DNA of 64,000 nt from positions 496,001 through 560,000 of the forward strand of contig JBEYHY010000005.1 in NCBI GenBank assembly GCA_040635515.1, written 5' to 3'. How positions within the stretch are numbered: the first letter of the stretch is position 1; the number at the start of each line of letters is the position of its first letter. The notes under the pieces were generated by a model, which saw only the letters and a list, made by a program, of their open reading frames with translations, was not told the origin of the DNA and did no database searches. A program made the position numbers and the translations under genes. Source of the stretch: Prauserella_A sp040635515 (GTDB lineage Bacteria > Actinomycetota > Actinomycetes > Mycobacteriales > Pseudonocardiaceae). Of this stretch, positions 1-8,634 are shown one piece after another.

Positions 1-801
1 ATCGTTCGCCCGGAAGAAACGGTGGTATATCTGCCCGAACGTGCGGCCGGGATAGGCGGCCATGTTGTCCATGAAGTGATCGACGGCCTCGATCTGGGCG
101 AGAAAATCGCGATCGTCCAAGTTGCGCAGGATGGCGAGCGGTTTGGTGATCTCCTTGTTGATCCCGGTCGCCTTGAAGACCCGGCTGACCACATAGGACG
201 GTGCACTGCCGAGCATCCGATAGAACGGGGTGAGCAGGTGGCCTCCCGTCGCCTCGATCAGCGGCCGAAACGGCGCGACGAGCGGAATGGCGGTGAAGTC
301 GAAGGGCGCGGCGATGGTGCTGATGGTCTCGATGGGTAACTCCGGCCGGTCGGCCGCCGTCAGTACGGAGAAGATCCCGCCGAGACACCAGGCGACGACG
401 TGCACGGGCTGCCCGCCCGCGTCGGCGCTGACCTTGCGGATGGTCCTCGGCAGCACTTCCTCGACCCAGTGCTCGACACCGAGCCCGCGATCGGCGAAGG
501 CGACATCGCCGTAGTCGACGAGATAGGTACGCCGTCCCGAGTCGACGAGGTGCTCGGCGAGACTGCACCCTCTGCGCAGATCGAAACACAGCGCGGGCGC
601 GGCAAGCGGTGGCACGAGCAGCACGGGAGGCGCTGGTACCGGCTGCTCGCCGGAACCGCCGAGCAGCCGGTACACGGAGCGGTTGGGCCCCTGGTCGATG
701 AGCACTCTCGGCACCGGACGCAGGTCGGCGACACCCCCGTGCACGACCTTGTCGAGCACGTTGAAGGCGGCCGAGGCAAGCCTTGCGGGCGGTGATGTCA
801 T
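1..801 (-). CDS. PHA synthase-like alpha/beta hydrolase (3' end off the left edge)
   Basis: The reading frame opens with ATG at 801 behind a GGAGGGGG ribosome site and stays open for 267 codons to the window edge, so the C-terminus is missing. The visible part matches class III poly(hydroxyalkanoate) synthase-like hydrolases: a core beta strand PVLLVPPLAAPALCFDL, and a nucleophile elbow HVVAWCLGGIF, where the G-x-C-x-G type lipase box carries cysteine instead of serine, as in PhaC enzymes. The catalytic Asp and His would lie off the edge. Actinobacteria hold several such proteins that are not true polymer synthases, so acyl transfer or hydrolysis of an acyl-CoA is as far as the evidence goes. 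The gene follows the GNAT gene by 31 nt on the same strand and may share its transcript. Confidence 0.75.
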   Translation of the reverse strand, partial: MTSPPARLASAAFNVLDKVVHGGVADLRPVPRVLIDQGPNRSVYRLLGGSGEQPVPAPPVLLVPPLAAPALCFDLRRGCSLAEHLVDSGRRTYLVDYGDVAFADRGLGVEHWVEEVLPRTIRKVSADAGGQPVHVVAWCLGGIFSVLTAADRPELPIETISTIAAPFDFTAIPLVAPFRPLIEATGGHLLTPFYRMLGSAPSYVVSRVFKATGINKEITKPLAILRNLDDRDFLAQIEAVDHFMDNMAAYPGRTFGQIYHRFFRAND

Positions 802-832
802 CGGCCCCCTCCTTTGTCGTCAGTGAGTCACG

Positions 833-1360
833 TTAGCTCACGCCGTCACCCCCGAAGCGGTACTCCAGCACCTGACCTTGCCATTCGCCGACGGTGAACC
901 GTTGCGCGGGCGTGAAGCCCAGTTTCTGGTAGTGCCTCGCGAGCGCTCCGTCACCACCTGCCCAGCAGTCGACCCGCATGAGGTCGACGCCGCGCTGCCT
1001 GGCTTGCCGCTTGGCGTGGTCGATGAGGAACCGGCCGACACCCTTGCCGGAGTGGGCGCGCGAGGTGAGCAACAGGACGACGTACAACTCGGGCTCGGTG
1101 GCGGGTTCGATGTAGGGGGTGGGCCGGTCGCTGGTGATGATGACCCCGGCCGGCTCACCATCGATCTCGGCGACGGCGAGGCCGGGCTCGGCGGCCAGCT
1201 CGCGCACCCGCTCCACGCGCTGGGGGATCCGCGACCACGGCGTCGAACCCCACTGCCCTTCGCTTCCCCTCGCGGAAAGCCAGGCGACCGCCTCGTCGAA
1301 GAATCGCAGGATCAGGTCGGCGTCGTCCTGGCTTCCCTGCCGCAGCGAAATATCGGTCAT
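833..1360 (-). CDS. GNAT family N-acetyltransferase
   Basis: A 175-residue GNAT protein. The acetyl-CoA-binding motif A is clear: a strand ELYVVLLLTSRAHSGKGVGRF (about residues 90-110), with the R/Q-x-x-G-x-G/A-like turn reading SGKGVGR, followed by helix LIDHAKRQARQRG and the strand LMRVDCWAGGDGALARHYQKLGF, where the Y-x-K-x-G-F ending is typical. The start ATG at 1360 overlaps the map stop codon by four bases (ATGA), so translation is coupled to methionine aminopeptidase. Pairing with Map invites a link to N-terminal processing, but the sequence is not RimI-like enough to claim protein acetylation. The substrate is unknown. Confidence 0.85.
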   Translation of the reverse strand: MTDISLRQGSQDDADLILRFFDEAVAWLSARGSEGQWGSTPWSRIPQRVERVRELAAEPGLAVAEIDGEPAGVIITSDRPTPYIEPATEPELYVVLLLTSRAHSGKGVGRFLIDHAKRQARQRGVDLMRVDCWAGGDGALARHYQKLGFTPAQRFTVGEWQGQVLEYRFGGDGVS

Positions 1361-2133
1361 GGCGCCGTCAGAACGCGAGGACCCTCGGCGGTGATCGCGA
1401 CGGTGTGCTCGACGTGGGCCGCCCTGCTGCCGTCCTTGGTGTGCAGCGTCCAGCCGTCGTCCCCGGTGCGGTACTCGTCGCCCCCGCCTTCGACGAACAT
1501 CGGCTCGATGGCCAAGACCATTCCCCTGCGCAACCGCAACCCCTTGCCAGGGCTTGCTTCGTTGGGCACGTGCGGCTCCTCGTGCATGGCCCTTCCGATG
1601 CCGTGCCCTCCGTGATCGGCGAGCAGGCCGTAGCCGGCCTTCCTCCCGACGACGCCGATGGCGTGCCCGATGTCGCCGAGCCGGTTGCCCTCCACCGCGG
1701 CCGCGATGCCGGCCGCGAGCGCGCGTTCGGTGGTCGCGATGAGGTCGAGGTCGCGGCGGTCGGCCTCGCCGACGACGAAGCTGATGGCCGCGTCGCCGTA
1801 CCAGCCGTCGACACCGGCGCCGAAGTCGATGCTGAGCAGGTCACCTTCTCGCAGCCGGTAGCCGGTGGGGATGCCGTGCACGACGGCGTCGTTGACGCTG
1901 GCACACAACACGGCGGGAAAGGCGCTCGGCGCCCACCCCGGGTGGTAGTTCAGAAACGGCGAGGTCGCTCCCGCTTCGGCGAGCACGGCGGCGGCGACCT
2001 CGTCCAGCTCCAGCAGCGAGGTACCGACGGCGGCGTGCTCCCTCACCTCCCGCAACGCGGTGGCGACCACCTTGCCCGCGATCCGCATCGCGTCGATCTC
2101 GTCCGGCTTCTTGAGTTCGATCACTGTAGGCAC
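1357..2133 (-). CDS. map: Methionine aminopeptidase type I
   Basis: The protein removes the initiator methionine from nascent proteins in the cytoplasm. It has 258 residues, normal for type I enzymes. All metal-ligand blocks are visible: HGIPTGYRL with the substrate-binding histidine, SIDFGAGVDGWYGDAA with the two aspartate ligands, GHGIGRAMHEEPHVPN with the histidine ligand, VLAIEPMF and HVEHTVAITA with the glutamates. Translation probably starts at GTG 2133 (MPTVIELKK); a second GTG at 2124 would give MIELKK, as in many homologs. It stands 58 nt after the acyl-CoA dehydrogenase on the same strand, with a TATAAC-like -10 between, so it likely has its own promoter. Actinobacteria usually carry more than one map gene. 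Confidence 0.95.
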   Translation of the reverse strand: MPTVIELKKPDEIDAMRIAGKVVATALREVREHAAVGTSLLELDEVAAAVLAEAGATSPFLNYHPGWAPSAFPAVLCASVNDAVVHGIPTGYRLREGDLLSIDFGAGVDGWYGDAAISFVVGEADRRDLDLIATTERALAAGIAAAVEGNRLGDIGHAIGVVGRKAGYGLLADHGGHGIGRAMHEEPHVPNEASPGKGLRLRRGMVLAIEPMFVEGGGDEYRTGDDGWTLHTKDGSRAAHVEHTVAITAEGPRVLTAP

Positions 2134-2191
2134 ACTCCACAGCCTGGGATAGTTATACCGCTACACCTATCACACGGCGGCACCCGTTCCC

Positions 2192-3346
2192 TCAGCGCAG
2201 TCCGAGTTCCCGCGCGATGAGCATGCGCTGCACCTCGCTCGTACCCTCGCCGACCTCAAGGATCTTGGCATCGCGATAGAACCGGCCGACGGGGAACTCG
2301 TTCATGAAACCGTAGCCGCCGAAAATCTGGGTCGCGTCGCGGGCGTTGTCCATGGCGGCGTTGGAGGAGGCCAGCTTCGCGATGGCCGCCTCCTTCTTGA
2401 ACTGCTCGCCTCGCAGCATCTTCGCCGCGGCCTGATAGTAGGCGAGCCGCGCCGTGTGGGCCCTCATCTCCATGTCCGCGATCTTGAACTGAATGGCTTG
2501 GTATGCGCCGATCTTGTTGCCGAACGCCTCCCGCTCACCGGCATAGCGCACGCATTCGTCGACGCAGCCCTGAGCCAGCCCGACACCGAGCGCGGCGATC
2601 GCGACCCTTCCTTCGTCCAGAATGGACAGGAACTGCGCGTAGCCTCTTCCCCGCTCACCGACAAGATTGGCAGCGGGTACCCGGCAATCGGAGAAAGCCA
2701 GCTCATGGGTGTCGGACGCGGACCAGCCGACCTTGGAGTATTTGGGCGCGACCGTGAACCCCGGTGTTCCGGACGGGACGAGGACCGCGGAGATTTCCTT
2801 GCCACCGTCCGCTTTCCTGCCCGTCACGGCGGTGACCGTGACGAGGCTGGTGATGTCGGTTCCCGAGTTGGTGATGAATGCCTTGCTGCCATTGATGACC
2901 CACTCGTCACCGTCGAGCCGCGCGGTCGTCGCGGTCGCGCCCGCGTCCGAACCGCCTCCGGGTTCGGTGAGCCCGAATGCCCCGAGTGCCTCGCCCGAAC
3001 ACAGTGACGGCAACCAGGTCCGTTTCTGTTCCTCGCTGCCGAACCGGTACAGCGGCATCGCACCGAGCGAGACACCGGCCTCCAGCGTGACGGCGAGGGA
3101 GGAATCGACCCTCGCCAGTTCCTCCAGCGCCAGACACAGCGCGAAGTAGTCACCACCCATTCCGCCGTGCTCCTCGGGGAACGGCAGACCGAACAACCCC
3201 ATGGAACCCATGCGCGCCACGAGGTCGTAGGGAAACTCCTCGCGTTCGTAGAAACCGCCGATGACGGGGGCGACCTCGGCCCGCGCGAAGTCGCGCACCG
3301 TCTTGCGCAGCGCCTCGTACTCCTCGTCCAATCTGAAGTCGATCAT
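2192..3346 (-). CDS. fadE19: Acyl-CoA dehydrogenase, branched-chain catabolism (FadE19-like)
   Basis: A flavin enzyme that desaturates an acyl-CoA thioester. It has 384 residues: the N-terminal helical domain (MIDFRLDEEYEALRKTVRDF), a beta domain with the FAD-binding stretch FGLTEPGGGSDA, and a C-terminal helical domain with GGYGFMNEFPVGR and EVGEGTSEVQRMLIARELG. The Glu in GEGTSE is where most family members place the catalytic base. ATG 3346 overlaps the carboxylase stop codon by four bases (ATGA). The order carboxylase beta, carboxylase alpha, dehydrogenase is that of mycobacterial accD1-accA1-fadE19 in leucine breakdown, so an isovaleryl-CoA or related short branched substrate is inferred from context. 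Residues alone do not prove it. Confidence 0.9.
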   Translation of the reverse strand: MIDFRLDEEYEALRKTVRDFARAEVAPVIGGFYEREEFPYDLVARMGSMGLFGLPFPEEHGGMGGDYFALCLALEELARVDSSLAVTLEAGVSLGAMPLYRFGSEEQKRTWLPSLCSGEALGAFGLTEPGGGSDAGATATTARLDGDEWVINGSKAFITNSGTDITSLVTVTAVTGRKADGGKEISAVLVPSGTPGFTVAPKYSKVGWSASDTHELAFSDCRVPAANLVGERGRGYAQFLSILDEGRVAIAALGVGLAQGCVDECVRYAGEREAFGNKIGAYQAIQFKIADMEMRAHTARLAYYQAAAKMLRGEQFKKEAAIAKLASSNAAMDNARDATQIFGGYGFMNEFPVGRFYRDAKILEVGEGTSEVQRMLIARELGLR

Positions 3347-5322
3347 GATGCGGGCTCCTCGTGGGTGACCAGTGCAAGGGGTTCGTCGAGCGCGACCTGT
3401 TGGCCCGCACGGACGTGCAATTCGCTGACGACACCGTCGAAAGGCGCGGTGATGGAGTGCTCCATCTTCATGGCCTCGACGACGACCAGCGGAGTTCCGG
3501 CGGCGACCACCTCGCCGAGGGCGACCTTGACGACGAGAACGGTCCCCGGCATGGGACTGACCACGGGCCCCTGGTCGACGGCGTCGGCGTGTCCGGCGAG
3601 CAGATTGGGCCGCTCCCCCACCGCGACGGTCCTTCCATCCCTGGCCAGCCACAGCGTTCCGTCGGCGGCCCGCGCCCTCCGGTAACGCCGGTAGCGGCCA
3701 TCCCACCACAGGCCGAGCCCGTCGTCCGTGCGTTCGGCCGAGGCCGCTCGTTCCGGTTCGCCCGCAATACCGACCATCGCGTTCGCCGGTGTTCCCGACA
3801 CGCGCACCAGCGCTTCGGTGTGCTCGGCGGCGAGCAGGAAACTCACCCCCTCGGCACCGCCGAGCCGCCAGCCGCCTGGCAGCTCCCACGGGTCGACCAC
3901 CGCTCCCCTCGGGGTCAGCGCGAGCAGCCTGTCCATGGCGGCGGCGACGAGAAAGTCCAGGTCATCCTGGCGCCGGGTCAGTGAGTCCAGCTTGCGTTCG
4001 ACGAGCCCGGTGTCCAGCTCACCCGCCCGCACGTCATCGTCGGCGAGCAACGCGCGCAGGAACGGGATGTTGGTGTGCACGCCGAGTACGGCGGTGTCGG
4101 CCAGCGCCGCGTCGAGCCGGTTCAGCGCGGAGTCCCTGTCCCTCGCCGACGCGACCACCTTGGCGAGCATCGGGTCGTAGTCCGAACCGACGACGGTGCC
4201 CTCGCTGAGTCCCGAGTCGACCCTGACGTCCGCACCTCGCGGCTCGGCGAGCCCGAGCACGGTCCCTCCGGTGGGAACGAACCCTCGCGCGGGATCCTCG
4301 GCATAGACGCGTGCCTCGACGGCGTGCCCGGTGAGCCGGACGTCCCGCTGCCGCAAGGAAAGTTCCTCACCGGCCGCGACCCGCAGCTGCCATTCGACGA
4401 GATCGATTCCGGTCACGAGCTCGGTCACCGGATGCTCGACCTGCAGCCGGGTGTTCATCTCCATGAAGAAGAACTCGCCGGGGTCGGTCGCCGACACGAT
4501 GAACTCGACGGTTCCCGCTCCCACGTAGCCGACGGACTTCGCCGCTTCGACGGCTGCGGCTCCCATCCGATCGCGCGTGTGCTCGTCGAGCAGCGAGGAA
4601 GGTGCCTCCTCGATGATCTTCTGGTGCCTTCGCTGGAGACTGCACTCCCGCTCGCCGAGGTGGATGACGTTGCCGTGGGAGTCGGCGAGCACCTGGATCT
4701 CGATGTGCCGGGGAGTCGTCACGAACCGTTCGATGAGCAGCCGGTCGTCGCCGAAGGCGCCGCGTGCCTCCCGTTGCGCGGATTCGACTGCCTCCGCAAG
4801 CCCTTCCGGCTCCGTGACCAGCCGCATCCCCTTGCCTCCGCCACCGGCGGAGGGCTTGAGCAGCACGGGATAGCCGACCTCGGCAGCCGCGGCGGCGATA
4901 TCGTCCACTTCGGACCTGCCCGGAACGACGGGAACACCGGCCGCCGACACGGTCGCCTTCGCCCTGATCTTGTCGCCCATCGCCTCGATCACCTCGGCGG
5001 AGGGGCCGACGAAGACGAGTCCGGCCTCCTCACAGGCGCGCGCGAAGGCGGCGTTCTCGGCGAGGAAGCCGTATCCCGGGTGGACGGCCCGCGCGCCGCA
5101 GGCGACGGCGGCGGCCACGACGTCCGGAATGGACAGATAACTGAGCGTCGCCTTCGCCGGGCCGAGCCGCACCGCGATGTCGGCTTCCCTCACGTGCCGG
5201 GCGCCCGCGTCGGCATCGCTGTAACCGGTGGCGGCTGAGATTCCCATGCGGCGCAACGTCGAGATGATCCGGACGGCGATCTCGCCCCTGTTGGCGACGA
5301 ATACGGTGTCGAACACCTGCAT
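3343..5322 (-). CDS. accA1: Acyl-CoA carboxylase alpha subunit (biotin carboxylase + BCCP), MCC type
   Basis: A 659-residue biotin-dependent subunit that carboxylates its own biotin with ATP and bicarbonate. The N-terminal biotin carboxylase runs to about residue 450 (FVANRGEIAVRI; the ATP-grasp glycine loop KPSAGGGGKGMRLV; EMNTRLQVEHPVTELVTGIDLV). A middle region joins it to the C-terminal carrier domain, whose biotinylation motif VVEAMKMEHS lies about 50 residues from the end. Start ATG 5322 overlaps the beta-subunit stop by one base; the C-terminus overlaps the dehydrogenase by four. The partner and synteny match mycobacterial AccA1, shown to form 3-methylcrotonyl-CoA carboxylase with AccD1. 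Longer readings upstream run antisense or out of frame through the beta gene and are not credible. Confidence 0.93.
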   Translation of the reverse strand: MQVFDTVFVANRGEIAVRIISTLRRMGISAATGYSDADAGARHVREADIAVRLGPAKATLSYLSIPDVVAAAVACGARAVHPGYGFLAENAAFARACEEAGLVFVGPSAEVIEAMGDKIRAKATVSAAGVPVVPGRSEVDDIAAAAAEVGYPVLLKPSAGGGGKGMRLVTEPEGLAEAVESAQREARGAFGDDRLLIERFVTTPRHIEIQVLADSHGNVIHLGERECSLQRRHQKIIEEAPSSLLDEHTRDRMGAAAVEAAKSVGYVGAGTVEFIVSATDPGEFFFMEMNTRLQVEHPVTELVTGIDLVEWQLRVAAGEELSLRQRDVRLTGHAVEARVYAEDPARGFVPTGGTVLGLAEPRGADVRVDSGLSEGTVVGSDYDPMLAKVVASARDRDSALNRLDAALADTAVLGVHTNIPFLRALLADDDVRAGELDTGLVERKLDSLTRRQDDLDFLVAAAMDRLLALTPRGAVVDPWELPGGWRLGGAEGVSFLLAAEHTEALVRVSGTPANAMVGIAGEPERAASAERTDDGLGLWWDGRYRRYRRARAADGTLWLARDGRTVAVGERPNLLAGHADAVDQGPVVSPMPGTVLVVKVALGEVVAAGTPLVVVEAMKMEHSITAPFDGVVSELHVRAGQQVALDEPLALVTHEEPAS

Positions 5323-6935
5323 CACATCCTGAAGACGCCGTAGCCGACGGGTTCGAGCGGCGCGTTCGCCGAGGCCGACAGCGCGAGTCCGAGCACCATC
5401 CTGGTGTCCATGGGATCGATGACGCCGTCGTCCCACAACCGCGCCGTCGAGTAGTACGGGTTGCCCTGGTCCTCGTACTGCTCCCTGATCGGAGCCTTGA
5501 AGGCCTCTTCCTCGTCCTCTGCCCAGTTCTGCCCGCGTGCCTCGATGCCGTCCCTGCGCACGGTGGCCAGCACGGAAGCAGCCTGCTCGCCGCCCATCAC
5601 CGAGATGCGCGCGTTGGGCCACATCCACAGGAACCGGGGCGAGTACGCCCTTCCGCACATCGAGTAGTTGCCTGCCCCGAACGAGCCGCCGATGATGACG
5701 GTGAACTTGGGTACCCGCGCGCAGGCCACCGCGGTGACCATCTTGGCGCCGTGCTTGGCGATCCCGCCCGCCTCGTAGGCTTTCCCGACCATGAAGCCCG
5801 TGATGTTCTGGAGGAACACCAGCGGGATCGAGCGCCGATCGCACAGTTCGATGAAGTGCGCGCCCTTCATCGCCGACTCGGCGAACAACACCCCGTTGTT
5901 GGCGACGATGCCGACGGGGTGCCCATGGATCCTGGCGAAGCCGGTGACGAGCGTCGTCCCGTACTCCTTCTTGAACTCGCCGAACTCGCTGCCGTCGACG
6001 ACGCGCGCGATGACCTCGCGCACGTCGTAAGGAGTCCGCGAGTCGGTCGGCACGACGCCGTAGAGCCCCGAGGGGTCGACGGCGGGCTCGACGGTGGGTG
6101 CGACATCCCACGGGCGGGGCGAGCGGGGGCCGAGTGTCGAGACGATGGATCGCACCTTGCGCAACGCGTCGGCGTCGTCGGCGGCGAGGTGATCGGTGAC
6201 GCCGGAGGCTCTGGCGTGCACATCGCCCCCGCCGAGTTCCTCCGCCGTGACGACCTCACCCGTCGCGGCCTTCACCAGTGGGGGACCGCCGAGAAAAATC
6301 GTGCCCTGATTGCGCACGATGACCGCTTCGTCGCTCATGGCCGGCACGTAGGCGCCGCCCGCGGTGCAGGAGCCGAGAACGGCGGCGATCTGGGGAATCC
6401 CCCTCGCCGACATCGTCGCCTGGTTGTAGAAGATGCGGCCGAAGTGTTCCCTGTCGGGGAAGACCTCGTCCTGCCTCGGCAGGAACGCGCCGCCCGAGTC
6501 GACGAGGTAGATGCAGGGAAGGTTGTTGTGCAGTGCGACTTCCTGCGCTCGCAGGTGCTTCTTGACGGTCATGGGGTAGTACGTCCCGCCCTTGACCGTC
6601 GCGTCGTTGGCGACGATCACGCATTCCCTGCCCGACACCCTGCCGATACCGGTGATGATTCCCGCGGAAGGAGCCTCGTCGTCGTAGAGCCCCGTCGCGG
6701 CGAGCGGGCTCAGTTCGAGCAGCGGCGAGCCGGGGTCGAGCAGCGCGTCGACCCTGTCTCGCGGCAGCAGCTTGCCGCGTTCGACGTGCCGCGCTCTCGC
6801 CTTCTCGGACCCGCCCTGCCTTGCGAGCCGGAGGCGTGCGTCGAGATCGCGCACCAGTTCGCTGTGACGATCGACGTTGCGCGCGAACGAATCGGCGGCC
6901 GGATCGGCCGACGTCGGCAGCACTGGAGTGTCCAT
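5322..6935 (-). CDS. accD1: Acyl-CoA carboxylase beta subunit (carboxyltransferase), MCC type
   Basis: The carboxyltransferase half of the same complex, 537 residues from ATG 6935; GTG 6938 is also in frame but only one base from the GAGGG ribosome site. It carries the two crotonase-like halves, with VANDATVKGGTYYPMTVKKH, LVDSGGAFLPRQDEVFPDRE and GSCTAGGAYVPAMSDEA in the N half and TGFMVGKAYEAGG and SFGAGNYSMCGRAYSPRF in the C half. These blocks are the signature of methylcrotonyl-CoA rather than acetyl- or propionyl-CoA carboxylase. First gene of a four-gene run (beta, alpha, dehydrogenase, then map and GNAT further down). Two near-identical 16-bp boxes lie directly upstream and match one at the tetR gene, suggesting repression by that regulator. 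Confidence 0.93.
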   Translation of the reverse strand: MDTPVLPTSADPAADSFARNVDRHSELVRDLDARLRLARQGGSEKARARHVERGKLLPRDRVDALLDPGSPLLELSPLAATGLYDDEAPSAGIITGIGRVSGRECVIVANDATVKGGTYYPMTVKKHLRAQEVALHNNLPCIYLVDSGGAFLPRQDEVFPDREHFGRIFYNQATMSARGIPQIAAVLGSCTAGGAYVPAMSDEAVIVRNQGTIFLGGPPLVKAATGEVVTAEELGGGDVHARASGVTDHLAADDADALRKVRSIVSTLGPRSPRPWDVAPTVEPAVDPSGLYGVVPTDSRTPYDVREVIARVVDGSEFGEFKKEYGTTLVTGFARIHGHPVGIVANNGVLFAESAMKGAHFIELCDRRSIPLVFLQNITGFMVGKAYEAGGIAKHGAKMVTAVACARVPKFTVIIGGSFGAGNYSMCGRAYSPRFLWMWPNARISVMGGEQAASVLATVRRDGIEARGQNWAEDEEEAFKAPIREQYEDQGNPYYSTARLWDDGVIDPMDTRMVLGLALSASANAPLEPVGYGVFRM

Positions 6936-6946
6936 CACGCCCTCAG

Positions 6947-6962
6947 GTTAGCAGCCGTTAAC
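6947..6962. promoter_or_regulatory. TetR-type operator 1 of the accD1 operon
   Basis: GTTAGCAGCCGTTAAC, a GTTA-N8-TAAC box, 11 nt before the accD1 start. Its reverse complement differs from the neighbouring box at 6981-6996 by one base, so the two form a large inverted pair with centres 34 bp apart. Binding by the TetR at 7965 is inferred from the shared sequence. Confidence 0.65.
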
Positions 6963-6980
6963 ACCTCACTCGGTAGAGAT

Positions 6981-6996
6981 GTTAACGGCTACTAAC
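6981..6996. promoter_or_regulatory. TetR-type operator 2 of the accD1 operon
   Basis: GTTAACGGCTACTAAC, the second GTTA-N8-TAAC box. It stands between the accD1 start and the SGNH hydrolase stop codon, in the place expected for the core promoter of the operon. Confidence 0.65.
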
Positions 6997-7007
6997 GTCG
7001 TTGTAAA

Positions 7008-7811
7008 TCAGGCGGCCACCGCCGCCGTCGCACCCTCCAGCGCGGGCAGATAGCCGAGCGCCTGCCCGTTGCGGTTCGGGTGGTAGGACTCGTCGACCGG
7101 CCAGGTGAGGCTGTTCAGCCACCAGTCGTCCGAGCAGATCTCGTGCCCCGTGAACGGGCCGCGCAGGTCGACGAAGGTGAACCCGGCCGACTTCGCCTGA
7201 TCGGAGGTGACCTCGGCGAGCGCGTCGGCGCCCGAGTTGATCGCGGCCCGCTTCGCCTCGCTGAGCCCGACGTCGCAGGAACCCTCAAGCTGATAGAAGC
7301 GCGGATATCCGAGCACGATGACCTGCGCGTTCGGCGCCTTGCTCGAAATCGTGCCGTACACGTCGGAGAGCAGGGCCGGCAAGGTGTCGCGCACGTAGGT
7401 CTTGGCGTTCTCCACCCTGTCGATGCAGCTCTGGTCGCTTCCGAGCGTGCAGTCGGTCATCACGTCGGCGAACCCGGCGTCGTTGCCACCGACGGATACC
7501 GTCACGAGTGTCGTGCTCGCGCTCAGCGCGGAGGTCTGATCGAGCACGTCGGGCGTCCGCGCACCGGAGCAGGCGACGAACTGGAAGCTGGACACGTCGT
7601 GGGAATCGGCCCACAACTGGGGGTAGGCGTTGGCACTGCGCTTGCAGGAACCGGAATCGCCGTAGTCCCCGGCACCGGTGCCCGATGAGTAGGAGTCGCC
7701 GAGCGCGACGTAGTCGGCCGCGGCCGGGGCCGCCGTCGCGACTCCGGCACCGAGCAACGCGAGCGAGGCGACCATGAAGGTCGCGAGGAAACGAAAAGCC
7801 TTCACCAGCAT
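7008..7811 (-). CDS. Secreted SGNH/GDSL family esterase
   Basis: A 267-residue exported hydrolase. The chosen start ATG 7811 gives a standard Sec signal peptide (MLVKAFRFLATFMVASLALL, then an AxA-like TAAPAAA cleavage zone at about 30); the longer frame to 7859 adds polar residues before the signal and lacks a ribosome site. SGNH blocks are complete: YVALGDSYSSGTGAG holds the nucleophile serine, VTVSVGGNDAGF the oxyanion asparagine, and DESYHPNRNGQ the Asp and His. Two cysteine pairs suggest disulfides. Family members in Streptomyces and mycobacteria cleave lipids or other esters outside the cell. It sits between a branched-chain operon and its probable regulator but shows no GTTA-N8-TAAC box just before its own start. 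Confidence 0.9.
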   Translation of the reverse strand: MLVKAFRFLATFMVASLALLGAGVATAAPAAADYVALGDSYSSGTGAGDYGDSGSCKRSANAYPQLWADSHDVSSFQFVACSGARTPDVLDQTSALSASTTLVTVSVGGNDAGFADVMTDCTLGSDQSCIDRVENAKTYVRDTLPALLSDVYGTISSKAPNAQVIVLGYPRFYQLEGSCDVGLSEAKRAAINSGADALAEVTSDQAKSAGFTFVDLRGPFTGHEICSDDWWLNSLTWPVDESYHPNRNGQALGYLPALEGATAAVAA

Positions 7812-7927
7812 GGTCGACCCCTTCGTTAACCATTGGCCGAAAGAATCATTACCAGGCATTTCGCCGGCACGGAAGCGACACGGCGGCGTAGTAACCCGAC
7901 CAGACCACTCCGGAAGTCGGACGGGAT

Positions 7928-7943
7928 GTTAGCGCTCACTAAC
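7928..7943. promoter_or_regulatory. TetR-type operator over the tetR promoter
   Basis: GTTAGCGCTCACTAAC, a third GTTA-N8-TAAC box. It covers the expected -35 position of a promoter whose -10 would be TACGAT at 7953-7958, with the ATG of tetR seven bases after it. This is the layout of an autorepressed leaderless gene. Confidence 0.65.
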
Positions 7944-7964
7944 GCACTCGAATACGATGGAACG

Positions 7965-8555
7965 ATGTCCCCGAGCGCAGGTCCGCTTGCCGGCGGAGCC
8001 ACAGCGAGCAGGCGCGAACAGATCCTCGCGGCAGCGGCGGAACTGTTCGCGAAGCGCGGATTCCACGGGGTCGGCATCGACGACATCGGCGCCGCGGTCG
8101 GCATCTCCGGACCCGCGCTGTACCGCCACTTCCGCAGCAAGGACGCCATGCTCGGCGAGATGCTGACCTCGATAAGCAACCGCCTGCTCGAAGGCGGAAG
8201 ACAACACGCGGAGAAGGAAGGCAGCCCCGACGAGGTCCTCGCGGGGCTCGTCGCCTTTCACGTCGGTTTCGCGCTGCGCCAGCCCGCGCTCATCACCGTG
8301 CAGGAACGCAACCTCGGCAACCTCGCCGAGCAGGACCGCAAGCAGGTGCGCGCCCTGCAGCGCCGGTACGTCGAGGTATGGGTGCGCGCGCTGCGCGCGG
8401 CCGTTCCGCAGCTCGACGAAGCACCGGCCCGCTCGGCCGCGCACGCCGTGTTCGGACTCATCAACTCCACGCCCTACAACAGGCACCTGCCCGACGCCGA
8501 GCTCGCCGAACTGCTGGGACACCTTGCGCTGGGCGCGCTTTACGCGGCGAAATGA
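7965..8555 (+). CDS. TetR family regulator of branched-chain catabolism (BkaR-like)
   Basis: A 196-residue TetR protein. The N-terminal DNA-binding domain is clear: RREQILAAAAELFAKRGFHG, then the helix-turn-helix IDDIGAAVGISGPALYRHF (about residues 35-55) and the usual KDAMLGEML. The rest is the all-helical ligand domain, ending in a hydrophobic ELLGHLALGALYA. ATG 7965 is preferred over the frame opening at 7833, because the latter would place the operator and promoter inside the gene. The same 16-bp box occurs at its own promoter and twice before accD1, so it probably represses both. In Mycobacterium the equivalent operon is controlled by a TetR repressor (BkaR, Rv2506). The inducer is presumably an acyl-CoA, but this is not visible here. 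Confidence 0.85.
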   Translation: MSPSAGPLAGGATASRREQILAAAAELFAKRGFHGVGIDDIGAAVGISGPALYRHFRSKDAMLGEMLTSISNRLLEGGRQHAEKEGSPDEVLAGLVAFHVGFALRQPALITVQERNLGNLAEQDRKQVRALQRRYVEVWVRALRAAVPQLDEAPARSAAHAVFGLINSTPYNRHLPDAELAELLGHLALGALYAAK

Positions 8556-8634
8556 CGATCACGCTGCGCACATCCCTCCGGGTTATTCAGCCTCACTCCT
8601 GCGGACGCTCCAAATCGGCTTTCCCTGGTGTTTG

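Noticed and set aside
821..842. TGAGTCACGTTAGCTCA dyad before the PHA synthase-like gene
   Set aside because: It resembles the TetR box weakly (only one GTTAG half) and overlaps the GNAT stop codon, so I could not support it as an operator.
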